The position numbers and the translations under genes were made by a program. Below the pieces are notes generated by a model. That model was not told where the DNA came from. It made no database searches and saw only the letters and a program-made list of their open reading frames with translations. From assembly GCF_003610255.1 (NCBI RefSeq), contig NZ_RAPS01000001.1, forward strand, positions 2,046,001 through 2,110,000: 64,000 bases of DNA, written 5' to 3'. This DNA comes from Streptomyces sp. TLI_171 (GTDB lineage Bacteria; Actinomycetota; Actinomycetes; Streptomycetales; Streptomycetaceae). Below, one piece after another: positions 17,812 through 31,959 of this stretch (positions are counted from its first letter, which is position 1; each line of letters begins with the position of its first letter).

Positions 17812-19264
17812 TCAGACCACCAGGGGACGGTCGGTCGGCTTGATCGGGGCGGGGAGCGGAGTCTTGCCGCCCAGGTACTTGTCGACCGCCGCGGCGGCCG
17901 AACGGCCCTCCGCGATCGCCCAGACGATCAGCGACTGACCGCGACCGGCGTCACCGCAAACGTACACCCCGTCGACGTTGGTGCCGAACTTGCCGTCGCG
18001 GGCGACGTTGCCGCGCGCGTCGAGGTCGACGCCCAGCTGCTCGACCAGGCCGTTCTTGACGTCGGTGCCGGTGAAGCCCATCGCGAGGGTGACCAGCTGG
18101 GCCGGGATCGCCTTCTCGCTGCCGGGGACCGGCTCGAACTTGCCGTTCTTGAACTCGACCTCGACCAGGTGCAGTTCCTGGACGTTGCCGTCCTCGTCGC
18201 CGGCGAAGTGGGTGGTGGAGACGGAGTAGATCCGCTCGCCGCCCTCCTCGTGGGCCGAGGTGACCTTGTAGGTCATCGGCATGGTCGGCCAGGGCTGGCC
18301 GGTCGGCCGCTCCTCGGAGGGGCGCGGCATGATCTCCAGCTGGGTGACCGAGGCCGCGCCCTGGCGGTGCGCGGTGCCGACGCAGTCCGCGCCGGTGTCG
18401 CCGCCGCCGATCACGACCACGTGCTTGCCCTTGGCCGAGATCGGGGAGTCGACGTAGTCGCCCTCCTGGACCTTGTTGGCCAGCGGCAGGTACTCCATCG
18501 CCTGGTGCACGCCGTTCAGCTCCCGGCCGGGGACCGGCAGGTCGCGGGCGGTGGTGGCGCCGGCGGCGATGACCACCGCGTCGAAGCGCGAGCGCAGGTC
18601 CTGGCCGGTGATGTCCTCGCCCACGTGCACGCCGGTGCGGAACCGGGTGCCCTCCGCGCGCATCTGCTCGATGCGGCGGTTGATGTGGCGCTTCTCCATC
18701 TTGAACTCGGGGATGCCGTAGCGCAGCAGGCCGCCGATCCGGTCGGCGCGCTCGTACACCACCACGGTGTGGCCGGCCCGGGTGAGCTGCTGGGCGGCGG
18801 CCAGGCCGGCCGGGCCGGAGCCCACCACGGCGACGGTCTTGCCGGACAGCCGCTCCGGGGCCTGCGGGGTGACCCCGCCGCGGTCCCAGGCCTTGTCGAT
18901 GATGGTGACCTCGACGTTCTTGATGGTCACCGCGTCCTGGTTGATGCCGAGGACGCACGCCGACTCGCACGGAGCCGGGCACAGGCGGCCGGTGAACTCC
19001 GGGAAGTTGTTGGTGGCGTGCAGCCGCTCGATCGCACCGGACCAGTCGTCCCGGTACGCCAGGTCGTTCCACTCGGGGATCAGGTTCCCGAGCGGGCAGC
19101 CGTTGTGGCAGAACGGGATGCCGCAGTCCATGCAGCGGCCGGCCTGCTTGGTGATGATCGGAAGGAGGCTGCGCTCGACGTAGACCTCGTTCCAGTCACG
19201 GAGCCGGACGTCCACCGGACGCCGCTCCGCCAGCTGCTTGGGCGTGGTCAGGAAGCCCTTGGGG

Positions 19265-19272
<8 letters not shown>
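17812..19272 (-). CDS. gltD: Glutamate synthase (NADPH) small subunit
   Basis: 486 residues. Oxidises NADPH and passes electrons through FAD and 4Fe-4S clusters to GltB. N-terminal cysteines ([19 protein letters not shown], and [14 protein letters not shown]) bind the clusters; the FAD motif [15 protein letters not shown] and the NADPH motif [11 protein letters not shown] follow; the C-terminal [14 protein letters not shown] is typical. Length is normal. Its ATG lies inside the last codons of gltB (8-base overlap), so the two are translationally coupled and made in equal amounts. Confidence 0.97.
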
Positions 19273-23860
<4,588 letters not shown>

Positions 23861-24283
23861 CGGCTCTCCCGTCGTCGTAAACAGTTGCTCTGTGCAAAGG
23901 GACGACGTTGGCCCTGATGCGATTTCGTGCAGGTTACATGATGCCCAAGATCCCGGGAAGCGGATTCCCGCGTCCATATCCCGGACATAATCCGCAGGTC
24001 ACGGGGCGGATGGGTGGACGCGCAGCGTTGCGCATCCCCACCAGTGTGCCCCCGCCCGAGCGGCCGAAACAGGGGCGAAACGCCCCCGCCACACCCCCTT
24101 CGCGGGGCCGACCTGCGATTCCTCAGTGGGTCGCCGACCTCGGGTGGGATTGTGCGGGTCGGCTGCCGGATGACGAGACTAGGGCAAGGGGCCGCCGATC
24201 GGCTGTGTGTGGAACATCACTCGCTCCACAGCATAACCATGCAGTGTTGTGGGGGTTCGTACAGACCCGCGCGAGCGCCCGGG
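23861..24283. other. 423-base intergenic region upstream of gltB
   Basis: No coding potential I can support. The part nearest gltB (23880-23990) is less GC-rich than its surroundings and contains a possible GlnR site (23922-23937) and a small inverted repeat CGGGAAGCGGATTCCCG near 23955-23971. The distal part (24200-24260) has another AT-richer stretch downstream of the VIT-family gene stop; no hairpin terminator is evident. Confidence 0.5.
23922..23937 (-). promoter_or_regulatory. Possible GlnR binding half-box upstream of gltB
   Basis: On the gltB strand the sequence reads GTAAC, six bases, GAAAT, matching 9 of 10 positions of the GlnR half-box gTnAC-n6-GaAAC. It is 62-77 bases before the gltB ATG. 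The second half-box expected in strong GlnR sites is not evident, so the assignment is tentative, but nitrogen control of gltBD would make sense. Confidence 0.35.
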
Positions 24284-25024
24284 TCAGCCGATCGCCCCGC
24301 CGATCAAGCGGCCCAGCAGGTACGTCACGCCCGCCGCGGAGGCGCCCAGCACCAGCTGCCGCAGACCGCTGTACCACCAGCTGCGGGCCGTCACCCGGGC
24401 CACCACCGCGCCGCAGCCGAACAGGCCGAGCACGGCCAGCAGCGCGGCCGGCCAGAGCGCGGTGGCGCCCAGCAGGTAGGGCAGCACCGGGAGCAGCGCG
24501 CCGAGCGCGAAGCAGCCGAACGAGGAGACCGCGGCCACCAGCGGCGAGGGCAGGTCGTCCGGGTCCACGCCGAGCTCCTCGCGGGCGTGCACCGCCAGCG
24601 TGGTGTCCGGGTCGGCGGACAGCTGGCGGGCCACCTCCTCGGCCAGCTCCGGGTCCACGCCCCTGGCCACGTACAGCTGCGCCAGCTCGGCCAGCTCGCC
24701 CTGCGGGTTGCGCCGCAGCTCGATCCGCTCCGCCTCCAGCTCGGCTTCCACCAGCTCGCGCTGGGAGGCCACCGAGGTGTACTCGCCGGCCGCCATGGAG
24801 AACGCCCCGGCCGCCAGGCCGGCCAGGCCGGTGAGCACCACGGTGCTCGGCGCGGCCGCGCCGCCGACCACGCCGGTCATCAGCGCGAAGTTCGACACCA
24901 GGCCGTCCATCGCGCCGAACACGGCGGGGCGCAGCCAGCCGCCGTTGACGTCCCGGTGGTGGTCGGCGTCGGGTATCCGCGGCTGCGGGCTGTCGGTCTG
25001 CGGGCCTGCGGTGATCGTGCTCAT
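24284..25024 (-). CDS. VIT1/CCC1-family membrane protein (putative metal transporter)
   Basis: 246 residues. The segment AVFGAMDGLVSNFALMTGVVGG and AAGEYTSVASQRELVEAELE are the two signatures of the vacuolar-iron-transporter/nodulin-21 family, which move Fe2+ or Mn2+; five hydrophobic segments can be seen, with a charged cytoplasmic domain (residues about 85-150) between the second and third. ATG 25024 has AAGGGGAG upstream. It sits downstream of lgt, separated by a hairpin, so it probably has its own promoter. Direction of transport in bacteria is not certain. Confidence 0.87.
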   Translation of the reverse strand: MSTITAGPQTDSPQPRIPDADHHRDVNGGWLRPAVFGAMDGLVSNFALMTGVVGGAAAPSTVVLTGLAGLAAGAFSMAAGEYTSVASQRELVEAELEAERIELRRNPQGELAELAQLYVARGVDPELAEEVARQLSADPDTTLAVHAREELGVDPDDLPSPLVAAVSSFGCFALGALLPVLPYLLGATALWPAALLAVLGLFGCGAVVARVTARSWWYSGLRQLVLGASAAGVTYLLGRLIGGAIG

Positions 25025-25161
25025 GCTGGCGGCTCCCCTTCCGGGCACGGCGAACGGCCCCTGACCGCGCGGCGGCCGGGCTGCTGGTACGGCTCTGGTA
25101 CCCCCCGAAGGTAGCCGTTTGACCTGCGAGTTTCCAGCAAAGTAAGCCTGCCCAAAGGCAG

Positions 25162-25203
25162 TTGGGGCCGCCCCCGCCGATCGTGGCGGGAGCGGCCCCA
25201 ACG
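25162..25203 (-). terminator. Hairpin terminator downstream of lgt
   Basis: An 18-bp inverted repeat with one mismatch (25162-25179 with 25186-25203) and a 6-base loop GATCGT, starting 17 bases after the lgt stop. It separates lgt from the VIT-family gene on the same strand. Confidence 0.8.
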
Positions 25204-25219
25204 GGGTCGACGGGCGTGC

Positions 25220-26197
25220 TCAGGAGGGCTTTTCGGAGTCCTTCGAGAGCTCGACCGGGGCTTCCCCGGGCTGCTCGGCGTCCTTCGCCCGCTCGGGGGC
25301 GGCGTCCGACGGGGCGTCGGCGGCGGGCTCCCCGGCCTCGGCGGCGGCCGCTTCGGCGCGCTCCTTGGTGGCCTGCGGGTCGATCGAGTCCGGGTCCTCG
25401 CGGCCGGGGTGGCGCTTGCCGACGACCACGAAGGCCACCACCGCGCCGACGAACACCAGGATCGCCGTCCAGTCGTTCAGGCGCAGGCCGAAGAAGCGGT
25501 GCGCCTCGTCGATCCGCAGCCACTCGGTCCAGAACCGGCCGACGGTGTAGGCGGCGACGTACAGCGCGAAGGCCCGGCCGTGGCCGAGGGTGAAGCGCTT
25601 GTCGGCCCAGATCACCAGCACCGCGACCAGCACGCACCAGATCGACTCGTAGAGGAAGGTCGGGTGGTAGACGCCCTGGACGACGGTGCCGTCGGCGAGC
25701 GTCTTGTCGATCTTCAGGCCCCACGGCAGGGTGGTGGGGCGGCCGTACAGCTCCTGGTTGAACCAGTTGCCCCAGCGGCCGCAGGCCTGGGCCAGCGCGA
25801 TGCCGGGGGCGATCGCGTCGGCGTAGGCGGGCAGCGGCACGCCGCGGCGGCGGGCGCCGATCCAGGCGCCGACCGCGCCGAAGGCGATGGCGCCCCAGAT
25901 GCCGAGGCCGCCCTCCCAGATCTTCAGCGCGTCGAGCGGGTGCTTGCCCTCGCCGAAGTACAGCTGGTTGTCGGTGATGACGTGGTAGATCCGGCCGCCG
26001 ACCAGGCCGAACGGCACCGCCCAGACCGCGATGTCGCCGACGGTGTGCCGGCCGCCGCCCCGGGCGACCCAGCGCTTGCTGCCGAGCCACACGGCCACGA
26101 CGACACCGATGATGATGCAGAACGCGTAGGCGCGCAGCGGGATGGGCCCCAGATTGAGGACGCCCCGCGACGGGCTCGGAATGTATGCGAGATCCAT
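25220..26197 (-). CDS. lgt: Prolipoprotein diacylglyceryl transferase
   Basis: 325 residues. Transfers a diacylglyceryl group from phosphatidylglycerol to the lipobox cysteine of prolipoproteins in the cytoplasmic membrane. The Lgt signature GRWGNWFNQELYG is present, as are GGRIYHVITD and HPTFLYES; seven membrane segments are expected. A 60-residue Ala/Glu-rich cytoplasmic tail extends past the family core, as in other streptomycetes. GAGGG precedes the ATG. The gene is 79 bases after a DsbA-like gene on the same strand, with a large inverted repeat between them. Confidence 0.96.
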   Translation of the reverse strand: MDLAYIPSPSRGVLNLGPIPLRAYAFCIIIGVVVAVWLGSKRWVARGGGRHTVGDIAVWAVPFGLVGGRIYHVITDNQLYFGEGKHPLDALKIWEGGLGIWGAIAFGAVGAWIGARRRGVPLPAYADAIAPGIALAQACGRWGNWFNQELYGRPTTLPWGLKIDKTLADGTVVQGVYHPTFLYESIWCVLVAVLVIWADKRFTLGHGRAFALYVAAYTVGRFWTEWLRIDEAHRFFGLRLNDWTAILVFVGAVVAFVVVGKRHPGREDPDSIDPQATKERAEAAAAEAGEPAADAPSDAAPERAKDAEQPGEAPVELSKDSEKPS

Positions 26198-26206
26198 GGC
26201 ACCCTC

Positions 26207-26261
26207 GACGCTACCGTGTCCCGCCCGTCACTCCGGCACCGGTGCGGGTCACGGTAGCGTC
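26207..26261 (-). terminator. Inverted repeat between the DsbA-like gene and lgt
   Basis: 18-bp arms with one mismatch (26207-26224 with 26244-26261) and a 19-base loop. It begins 15 bases after the DsbA-like stop and ends only 9 bases before the lgt ATG, so besides acting as a terminator or attenuator it could fold next to the lgt ribosome site. Confidence 0.65.
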
Positions 26262-26276
26262 ACTCCTCCCCACGGG

Positions 26277-27134
26277 TCAGGGGGACGGCGTGGTGTTGGT
26301 CTCGCCGGCCGTCGAGGTGGGCGCCGGGCTCTGCCCGTTCGAACCGGGGGTGCCGAGCGTCTTGCCCTGGTTGGCGGCGTCCACCCACTTCACCAGGTTC
26401 TCCGGGCTGATCTGCTCGTCGCCCTTCTTCGGGTAGATCGCCTCGCCGTTGAGCAGCACCGTCGGCGTCGACTTGAAGCTCGACTTGTCGAAGTCCTGCT
26501 GGACCGCGGAGACCCAGCCGCCGAACTGGTTGGTGTTCACGCAGGACTGGAACGCGGGGGTGTCCAGGCCCGGGACCTGCTTGGCCAGGTCGATCAGGGT
26601 CTGCTTGCTGCCGAAGGAGTCCTCGGTCTCGTCCGGCTGGTTGCGGTACAGCACGTCGTGGTAGTCGCGGAAGTGCCCGACGTTCTGCGCGCAGCCCAGC
26701 GCGTTGGCGCCGTTCTTGGAGCCGCTGCCGCCCAGCGAGCGGTCGATGAACGAGACGATGTGGTAGTTGACGAAGATCTTGCCGGCGTCCTCCAGCTGGT
26801 CGATGGTCGGCGAGAAGCTCCGCTCGAAGCTGCCGCAGGCCGGGCAGCGCGGGTCCTCGTAGACCGTCAGCGTGGACGGGGCGTTCGCGGCGCCGACCGG
26901 GATGATCAGGTTCTTGTCGCCGATGGTGCCCGCCGGGGCGGCCGCCGGGGTCTCCGGCTTGGAGCGCTGGTTCTGCACCACCACGCCGATCACCACGGCC
27001 GCCGCGATGACCACGACCACCACGCCGCCGACCGCCAGCTTCTTCTTCCGCTTCGCCCTGGCCTCCTCGGCGGCCCGGGCCTCCTGCATCTTCTCGCGGG
27101 CGTTGCGCTTGCCTTCTCGGTTCTTGTCGCTCAT
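26277..27134 (-). CDS. Membrane-anchored DsbA-like thioredoxin-fold protein
   Basis: 285 residues. A basic cytoplasmic head (residues 1-33), one membrane helix (34-53), then an extracytoplasmic thioredoxin-fold domain with the active-site CPAC at residues 97-100 and the cis-proline region FKSTPTVLLNG. This is the plan of actinobacterial DsbA-like oxidoreductases that form disulfides in exported proteins. The C-terminus is a Ser/Thr/Pro tail. The upstream MauE/DoxX-like gene on the same strand ends 58 bases away and is a likely redox partner. Confidence 0.9.
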   Translation of the reverse strand: MSDKNREGKRNAREKMQEARAAEEARAKRKKKLAVGGVVVVVIAAAVVIGVVVQNQRSKPETPAAAPAGTIGDKNLIIPVGAANAPSTLTVYEDPRCPACGSFERSFSPTIDQLEDAGKIFVNYHIVSFIDRSLGGSGSKNGANALGCAQNVGHFRDYHDVLYRNQPDETEDSFGSKQTLIDLAKQVPGLDTPAFQSCVNTNQFGGWVSAVQQDFDKSSFKSTPTVLLNGEAIYPKKGDEQISPENLVKWVDAANQGKTLGTPGSNGQSPAPTSTAGETNTTPSP

Positions 27135-27192
27135 GGGGTGCTCTTGCCAGTCCAGGGGTCGGTTCTGATCGGGGGTCGGCGGCCGTGCGGCG

Positions 27193-27705
27193 TCAGGCGG
27201 CCAGCCAGGCGTCCAGCGAGAGCTTCGTCCGGGGGCGGTAGATCAGCCACGCCGACAGCAGCAGGAACCCGGAGTCGCGCAGGATCTCCTGCAGGTACTT
27301 GGTCTGGGACTCGTCCACCGCGCCGCCGCCGCCGAAGCAGCCGCAGTCGATCGAGATGCCGCGCGCCCACGCGGAGGAGATGCCGGCGATGAACACCAGC
27401 AGCAGCAGGGCCGAGACCACCGCGACGATCCGGGTGCCCAGGCCGAGCACCAGCAGCACGGCCAGCGCCAGCTCCAGGAACGGCAGGCCCCAGCCGACCG
27501 GCTTCACCAGCGACTCCGGCAGGATCTCGTAGGCCCGCACGGCCTGTGCCGCCTCGGCCGGGTCGGAGACCTTCGCCAGGCCGGCCCAGCCCCAGACCAC
27601 CGCCAGGCCCAGCCGCACCGCCAGCCCGAACCACTCGGCCGCCGTGCCGTCCACCGCCCGGCGAAACCCGCTCACCCGGCCGCGGTCGGCCTGCTGACTG
27701 GCCAT
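27193..27705 (-). CDS. MauE/DoxX-like redox-associated membrane protein
   Basis: 170 residues with four hydrophobic helices. The first segment WFGLAVRLGLAVVWGWAGLA and the loop CGCFGGGG are characteristic of MauE-type proteins that work with thioredoxin-fold partners in the envelope; the cysteine pair in the loop may relay electrons like DsbB or VKOR. ATG 27705 is chosen because GAGGGGG lies 7 bases upstream. It is immediately upstream of the DsbA-like gene, which supports a shared disulfide or thiol-redox role. Confidence 0.86.
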   Translation of the reverse strand: MASQQADRGRVSGFRRAVDGTAAEWFGLAVRLGLAVVWGWAGLAKVSDPAEAAQAVRAYEILPESLVKPVGWGLPFLELALAVLLVLGLGTRIVAVVSALLLLVFIAGISSAWARGISIDCGCFGGGGAVDESQTKYLQEILRDSGFLLLSAWLIYRPRTKLSLDAWLAA

Positions 27706-27834
27706 CAGATCCCCCTCGGGCGCGTTCCACCGTTTCCTGCCTGATGAACCGTAGGGGATGGCGGGTGGTTCCTCCACATTGGCGAGTTACGCCGTATGAG
27801 CGACCTTATCCGGGCATACGTCCGATTTTCCGGA

Positions 27835-28011
27835 TCATCGAACCGGCACGTCGCAGGCCGCCTCCGCCTGCTGGCAGGCCACCGCCCGCTCCGCGCCCCG
27901 CCGGGCCAACTCCCGCTCCACGCCGCCGCTCCCGGCCAGCGCGGCGGCCAACGCCAGCCCCGCCGCCAGCGCCCGCAGCAGTACCGCCCGGTGCACCCGC
28001 GCCACCCGCAT
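27835..28011 (-). CDS. Small hydrophobic predicted exported protein
   Basis: About 56-58 residues: a basic start, an Ala/Leu-rich hydrophobic helix (LLRALAAGLALAAALAG) resembling a signal peptide or anchor, and a short tail with two cysteines (ACQQAEAACDVP). AAAGGAG directly abuts the ATG at 28011, so the GTG at 28005 may be the real start. It lies between trpA and the MauE-like gene on the same strand. No homology is recognised; it could be a spurious reading frame, but the ribosome site and codon use support a real small gene. Confidence 0.5.
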   Translation of the reverse strand: MRVARVHRAVLLRALAAGLALAAALAGSGGVERELARRGAERAVACQQAEAACDVPVR

Positions 28012-28116
28012 CTCCTTTCGCCGACGAACCACCGGAGGGTTCAACGGCGTTGGCCGGGACGGGAACACGAGCGCCCGCCGGTATTTCACCCTGGCGGAGT
28101 AGGCCCGGAACGCAAA

Positions 28117-28154
28117 GAGCCGCCCGGGAACAGGAGTTGCTCCCCGGGCGGCTC
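28117..28154 (-). terminator. Hairpin terminator downstream of trpA
   Basis: Perfect 12-bp stem (28117-28128 with 28143-28154) with a 14-base loop, starting 10 bases after the trpA stop. Confidence 0.75.
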
Positions 28155-28164
28155 CCGCGACGCG

Positions 28165-28980
28165 CTACTTCCGCCGCACGCCCCCGGCCAACTCGGCCGC
28201 GAGCGACCGGACCTCGGCCACGCCGGTCTCCAACCGGTCGGCGTCGAGCAGGCGTCGGACGAACGCGGTGCCGACGATCACGCCGTCCGCGAAGGCCGCG
28301 ACCTGGGCGGCCTGCCGGGCGTCGGAGACGCCCAGGCCGACGCAGACCGGCAGCGCGGTGACCGCCCGGGTGCGGGCCACCAGCTCGGCGGCGGCCGGCC
28401 CGACGGCGTCGCGGGCGCCGGTGACGCCCATGACGGCAGCGGCGTACACGAAGCCGGAACCGGCCGCGGTGACCTGCGCCAGGCGGGCGTCGGTGGAGGA
28501 CGGGGCGACCACGAACACGGTGTCCAGGCCGTGTTCGGCCGCGGCCGACCGCCACCGCGCGGACTCCTCCACCGGCAGGTCCGGCAGGATGCAGCCCGCT
28601 CCCCCGGCCTCCGCCAGGTCCGCGGCGAACCGCTCCGGACCGTACCGGTCGACCGGGTTCCAGTACGTCATCACCAGGACGGGGACGCCCGGGTGGGCCG
28701 CGGCGACCTCGGCGACGGTGCGCAGCACGTCCCTGGTCCGCACCCCGCCGCGCAGCGCCAGGTCGTCGGCGGTCTGGATCACCGCGCCGTCCAGCACCGG
28801 GTCGGAGTGCGGCAGTCCGACCTCGACGACGTCGCAGCCGCCCTCGACCAGGGCGTTCAGCGCGGCGATCGCGCCGTCGACGGTGGGGAAGCCGGCCGGC
28901 AGGTAGCCGATCAGCGCGGCCCGGCCCTCGGCCGCGGCGGCGGCCAGGGCGGTGGTGAGCGGGGAGTCGGCCACGGTCAC
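28165..28980 (-). CDS. trpA: Tryptophan synthase alpha subunit
   Basis: 271 residues. Cleaves indole-3-glycerol phosphate to indole and glyceraldehyde 3-phosphate. The strand with the catalytic glutamate is [17 protein letters not shown], and the second acid is in [11 protein letters not shown]; phosphate-binding GLGVSDA and [12 protein letters not shown] are present. GTG start overlaps the trpB stop by GTGA, the usual coupling for the alpha2-beta2 complex. Confidence 0.96.
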   Translation of the reverse strand: MTVADSPLTTALAAAAAEGRAALIGYLPAGFPTVDGAIAALNALVEGGCDVVEVGLPHSDPVLDGAVIQTADDLALRGGVRTRDVLRTVAEVAAAHPGVPVLVMTYWNPVDRYGPERFAADLAEAGGAGCILPDLPVEESARWRSAAAEHGLDTVFVVAPSSTDARLAQVTAAGSGFVYAAAVMGVTGARDAVGPAAAELVARTRAVTALPVCVGLGVSDARQAAQVAAFADGVIVGTAFVRRLLDADRLETGVAEVRSLAAELAGGVRRK

Positions 28981-30206
28981 TCGGCCCCTTCGGCGTCGTA
29001 GAGGCCGAAGTACTCGGCCGCGGTGTGCATGTCCTTGTCGCCGCGGCCGGAGAGCGAGACCAGCAGGACCGCCTCCGGGCCCAGCTCGCGGCCGAGTTCG
29101 AGCGCACCGGCCAGGGCGTGCGCGGACTCGATGGCCGGGATGATGCCCTCGGTGCGGGACAGCAGCCGCAGCGCCTCCATCGCCGCCCGGTCGGTCACCG
29201 GGCGGTACTCGGCCCGCCCGGTGTCCTTCAGCCAGGCGTGCTCGGGGCCGACGCCCGGGTAGTCCAGGCCGGCCGAGATCGAGTGCGACTCGATCGTCTG
29301 GCCGTCCTCGTCCTGCAGCACGTAGGTGCGCGAGCCGTGCAGCACGCCCGGGTCGCCCTTGGTGAGGGTGGCGGCGTGCTTCGGGGTGTCGGCGCCCTCG
29401 CCGGCCGCCTCGCAGCCGAGCAGGCGCACGCCCGCGTCCGGGAGGAACTCGTGGAAGATGCCCATCGCGTTGGAGCCGCCGCCGACGCAGGCGACCACCG
29501 CGTCCGGCAGCCGGCCGGTGCGCTCCAGCACCTGCCGGCGGGCCTCCACGCCGATCACCCGGTGGAAGTCGCGGACCATCATCGGGAACGGGTGCGGGCC
29601 CGCCACGGTGCCGAACAGGTAGTGGGTGGAGTCGACGGACCCGACCCAGTCGCGGAACGCCTCGTTGATGGCGTCCTTCAGGGTGCGGCTGCCGGACTTC
29701 ACCGCCACCACCTCGGCGCCCAGCATCCGCATCCGGGCCACGTTCAGCGCCTGCCGGCGGGTGTCGACCTCGCCCATGTAGACGGTGCAGTCGAAGCCGA
29801 ACAGCGCGCAGGCGGTCGCGGTGGCCACGCCGTGCTGGCCGGCGCCGGTCTCCGCGACGATCCGGGTCTTGCCCATCCGGCGGGCCAGCAGGGCCTGCCC
29901 CAGCACGTTGTTGATCTTGTGCGAGCCGGTGTGGTTGAGGTCCTCGCGCTTGAGCAGGACCCGCGCCCCGCCCGCTTCCGCGGAGAACCGGCGCACGTCG
30001 GTCAGCGCGCTGGGCCGGCCCGTGTAGTCCTTCAGCAGGACGTCCAGCTCGGCGGCGAACGCCGGGTCGGCCTTCGCCCTCTCGTACTCGTCGGCGACCT
30101 GCTCGACGGCGGCGACCAGCGCCTCCGGCACGAAGCGCCCGCCGTAGGCGCCGAAGTAACCGCGGATGTCCGGGACCTGGGTACCCGGAAGGTGGAGCTC
30201 GGACAT
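28977..30206 (-). CDS. trpB: Tryptophan synthase beta subunit
   Basis: 409 residues, TrpB1 type. Condenses indole with serine on PLP. The PLP lysine is in [10 protein letters not shown], the GGGSNAMG phosphate loop is in [12 protein letters not shown], and the communication segment [18 protein letters not shown] is present. ATG 30206 has GAGGA 7 bases upstream. It follows a small trpM-like gene and overlaps trpA. Confidence 0.96.
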   Translation of the reverse strand: MSELHLPGTQVPDIRGYFGAYGGRFVPEALVAAVEQVADEYERAKADPAFAAELDVLLKDYTGRPSALTDVRRFSAEAGGARVLLKREDLNHTGSHKINNVLGQALLARRMGKTRIVAETGAGQHGVATATACALFGFDCTVYMGEVDTRRQALNVARMRMLGAEVVAVKSGSRTLKDAINEAFRDWVGSVDSTHYLFGTVAGPHPFPMMVRDFHRVIGVEARRQVLERTGRLPDAVVACVGGGSNAMGIFHEFLPDAGVRLLGCEAAGEGADTPKHAATLTKGDPGVLHGSRTYVLQDEDGQTIESHSISAGLDYPGVGPEHAWLKDTGRAEYRPVTDRAAMEALRLLSRTEGIIPAIESAHALAGALELGRELGPEAVLLVSLSGRGDKDMHTAAEYFGLYDAEGAE

Positions 30207-30261
30207 GATCCGTCCTCAAAGGGGAGTGATGGCGAGAAAGGTGGAACCGCGCGGCGAGCAC

Positions 30262-30408
30262 TCAGCCGCGGGGACCACGCCATCGACGTCCGGGGATCTG
30301 TCCGGGTTCGGCGCCGATCGCGGACCGCACCCGCCGCCCCAGCACCCGGCGTGCGGGCGCGCGGCAGCCGCGCGGGCGGCAGCCGGGGGCGAGGGCGGCG
30401 ATCGGCAC
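30262..30408 (-). CDS. trpM: Small basic protein between trpC and trpB (TrpM/TrpX-like)
   Basis: 48 residues, very basic, ending with RRWRGPRG and containing ARRVLGRRVRSAIGAEPGQI. Its GTG is 8 bases after the trpC stop, which suggests coupled translation because no ribosome site of its own is visible. In S. coelicolor a small gene called trpX or trpM lies at this place and affects tryptophan production; I assign by position and character, not by alignment. The reading frame continues in-frame from trpC's other frame, so the start is uncertain. Confidence 0.55.
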   Translation of the reverse strand: MPIAALAPGCRPRGCRAPARRVLGRRVRSAIGAEPGQIPGRRWRGPRG

Positions 30409-30416
30409 GGCGGAGG

Positions 30417-31229
30417 TCAGCCCCGCCCGTTGTTGCGCAGCGCCGGGTGCGCCCCGGCGGCGACCAGGTCGGCGACCGCGGTCCGCGGGTCCCGGCCGGT
30501 CACCAGGGACTCGCCGACCAGCACCGCGTCGGCGCCCTGGTTGGCGTAGGTGATCAGGTCGTGCGGGCCGCGCACCCCGGACTCGGCGACCTTCACCACG
30601 TGCGCCGGGATGGCGTCCACCACGTTGCCGAAGGTGTTCCGGTCGACCTCGAGGGTCTTCAGGTTGCGGGCGTTCACGCCGATGATGCGCGCGCCGGCGT
30701 CCACCGCGCGGGCGATCTCCTCCTCGTCGTGCACCTCGACCAGCGGGGTCAGCCCGATCGACTCGGCCCGCTCGATCAGCGAGACCAGGGCCGGCTGGTC
30801 CAGCGCGGCGACGATCAGCAGCGCCAGGTCCGCGCCGTGCGCGCGGGCCTCCCACAGCTGGTAGGCGGTGACGATGAAGTCCTTGCGGAGGATCGGCGTC
30901 TCCACCGCCGCGCGCACCGCGTCCAGGTCCGCCAGCGAGCCGCCGAAGCGGCGCTGCTCGGTCAGCACGCTGATCGCGGCGGCCCCGCCGGCCGCGTAGT
31001 CGACCGCCAGCGCGGCCGGGTCGGCGATCGCCGCCAGCGCGCCCTTGGACGGGCTGGAGCGCTTGACCTCGCAGATCACCCGGACCCCGTCGCCGCGCAG
31101 CGCGGCCACGCCGTCCTTCGCCTCGGGCGCCTTCGCGGCGAGCTCCTTGAGCTCGTCCAGGGAGACCCGGGCCTGTCGCTCGGCGAGGTCCTCCCGGACC
31201 CCGTCGATGATCTCGTCGAGCACAGTCAC
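30417..31229 (-). CDS. trpC: Indole-3-glycerol phosphate synthase
   Basis: 270 residues, a monofunctional TrpC. Cyclises carboxyphenylamino-deoxyribulose phosphate to indole glycerol phosphate. The N-terminal helix, [12 protein letters not shown] with the catalytic lysine, [32 protein letters not shown] and VAESGVRG are all family hallmarks. GTG 31229 is preceded by GGGGG about 7 bases upstream. It is the first of the trpC-M-B-A group and has a 161-base gap before it; TACCAT near 31313-31318 could be a -10. Confidence 0.95.
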   Translation of the reverse strand: MTVLDEIIDGVREDLAERQARVSLDELKELAAKAPEAKDGVAALRGDGVRVICEVKRSSPSKGALAAIADPAALAVDYAAGGAAAISVLTEQRRFGGSLADLDAVRAAVETPILRKDFIVTAYQLWEARAHGADLALLIVAALDQPALVSLIERAESIGLTPLVEVHDEEEIARAVDAGARIIGVNARNLKTLEVDRNTFGNVVDAIPAHVVKVAESGVRGPHDLITYANQGADAVLVGESLVTGRDPRTAVADLVAAGAHPALRNNGRG

Positions 31230-31390
31230 GCGTGCGCCCCCATCGTGTTCCGCTGGTGCTGCCTGATGTTGCTGGTAGCGCCGGGTGCGTCGAGCCGAGC
31301 CCCGGTCCTTCGATGGTATCGGGCGCGGGGGGCGCGTTCCGCATCCGACCGGCGCGCGTCTCGATCGGCGGACCGCCCGGAGCCGCCGCG

Positions 31391-31852
31391 CTACGCCGCG
31401 GGCGGGGCCAGCCCCGCGCCGATCGGCAGGTTGCGCAGCACCGCGAACAACACCAGTACCACGATCAGCACCGCGGTCTGACGGCCGGTCAGCCGCAGGC
31501 CCCCCGCCGGCCGCCCGCGCGCTGCCAGCACCGCCCAGCGCAGCCACAGCAGCAGCGCGCCGAACGCCAGCACGGTCACCAGCAGGTTGTCGTGCGCGGC
31601 CGTCAGCACCTCGCCCCTGGTCAGCGCGTGCACGCAGCGCAACCCTCCGCAGCCCGGGCACCACCAGCCGGTCGCCCGCAGCAGCGGGCAGACCGGGTAG
31701 TGGCCCGGCGAGTTCGGGTCCACCGCCGCGACGAACGCGGTCGGCAGCGCCACCGCCGTCAACGCGGCCAGCGGGCGGACCAGACGGCGCAGCACGGCGG
31801 CGCCGCCGGACGGGCGGGGCGCGGCCGGCCTCGGGGCAGCAGGAGCGTTCAC
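31391..31852 (-). CDS. DUF2752 membrane protein
   Basis: 153 residues. The conserved DUF2752 core [18 protein letters not shown] is followed by hydrophobic helices ([26 protein letters not shown]). Cysteines in the core may bind metal or form a redox pair. GTG 31852 is preceded by CACAAT at 31860-31865, 7 bases away, and no ribosome site, suggesting a leaderless message. It lies between trpE and trpC with other small membrane proteins; the role there is not known. Confidence 0.82.
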   Translation of the reverse strand: MNAPAAPRPAAPRPSGGAAVLRRLVRPLAALTAVALPTAFVAAVDPNSPGHYPVCPLLRATGWWCPGCGGLRCVHALTRGEVLTAAHDNLLVTVLAFGALLLWLRWAVLAARGRPAGGLRLTGRQTAVLIVVLVLFAVLRNLPIGAGLAPPAA

Positions 31853-31959
31853 GGGGACGATTGTGCCCCCGCCGGGCCCCCGACCGGGCGCACCGCCGCC
31901 CGGAAACGCCGGACGGCGGGGCCGAGGCGCCCGCCGTCCTGCCGTTCGCTCCGCGCGGT

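Noticed and set aside
31311..31320. GATACCAT as trpC promoter
   Set aside because: Plausible -10 but no -35 and about 80 bases of leader; too weak to list as a feature.
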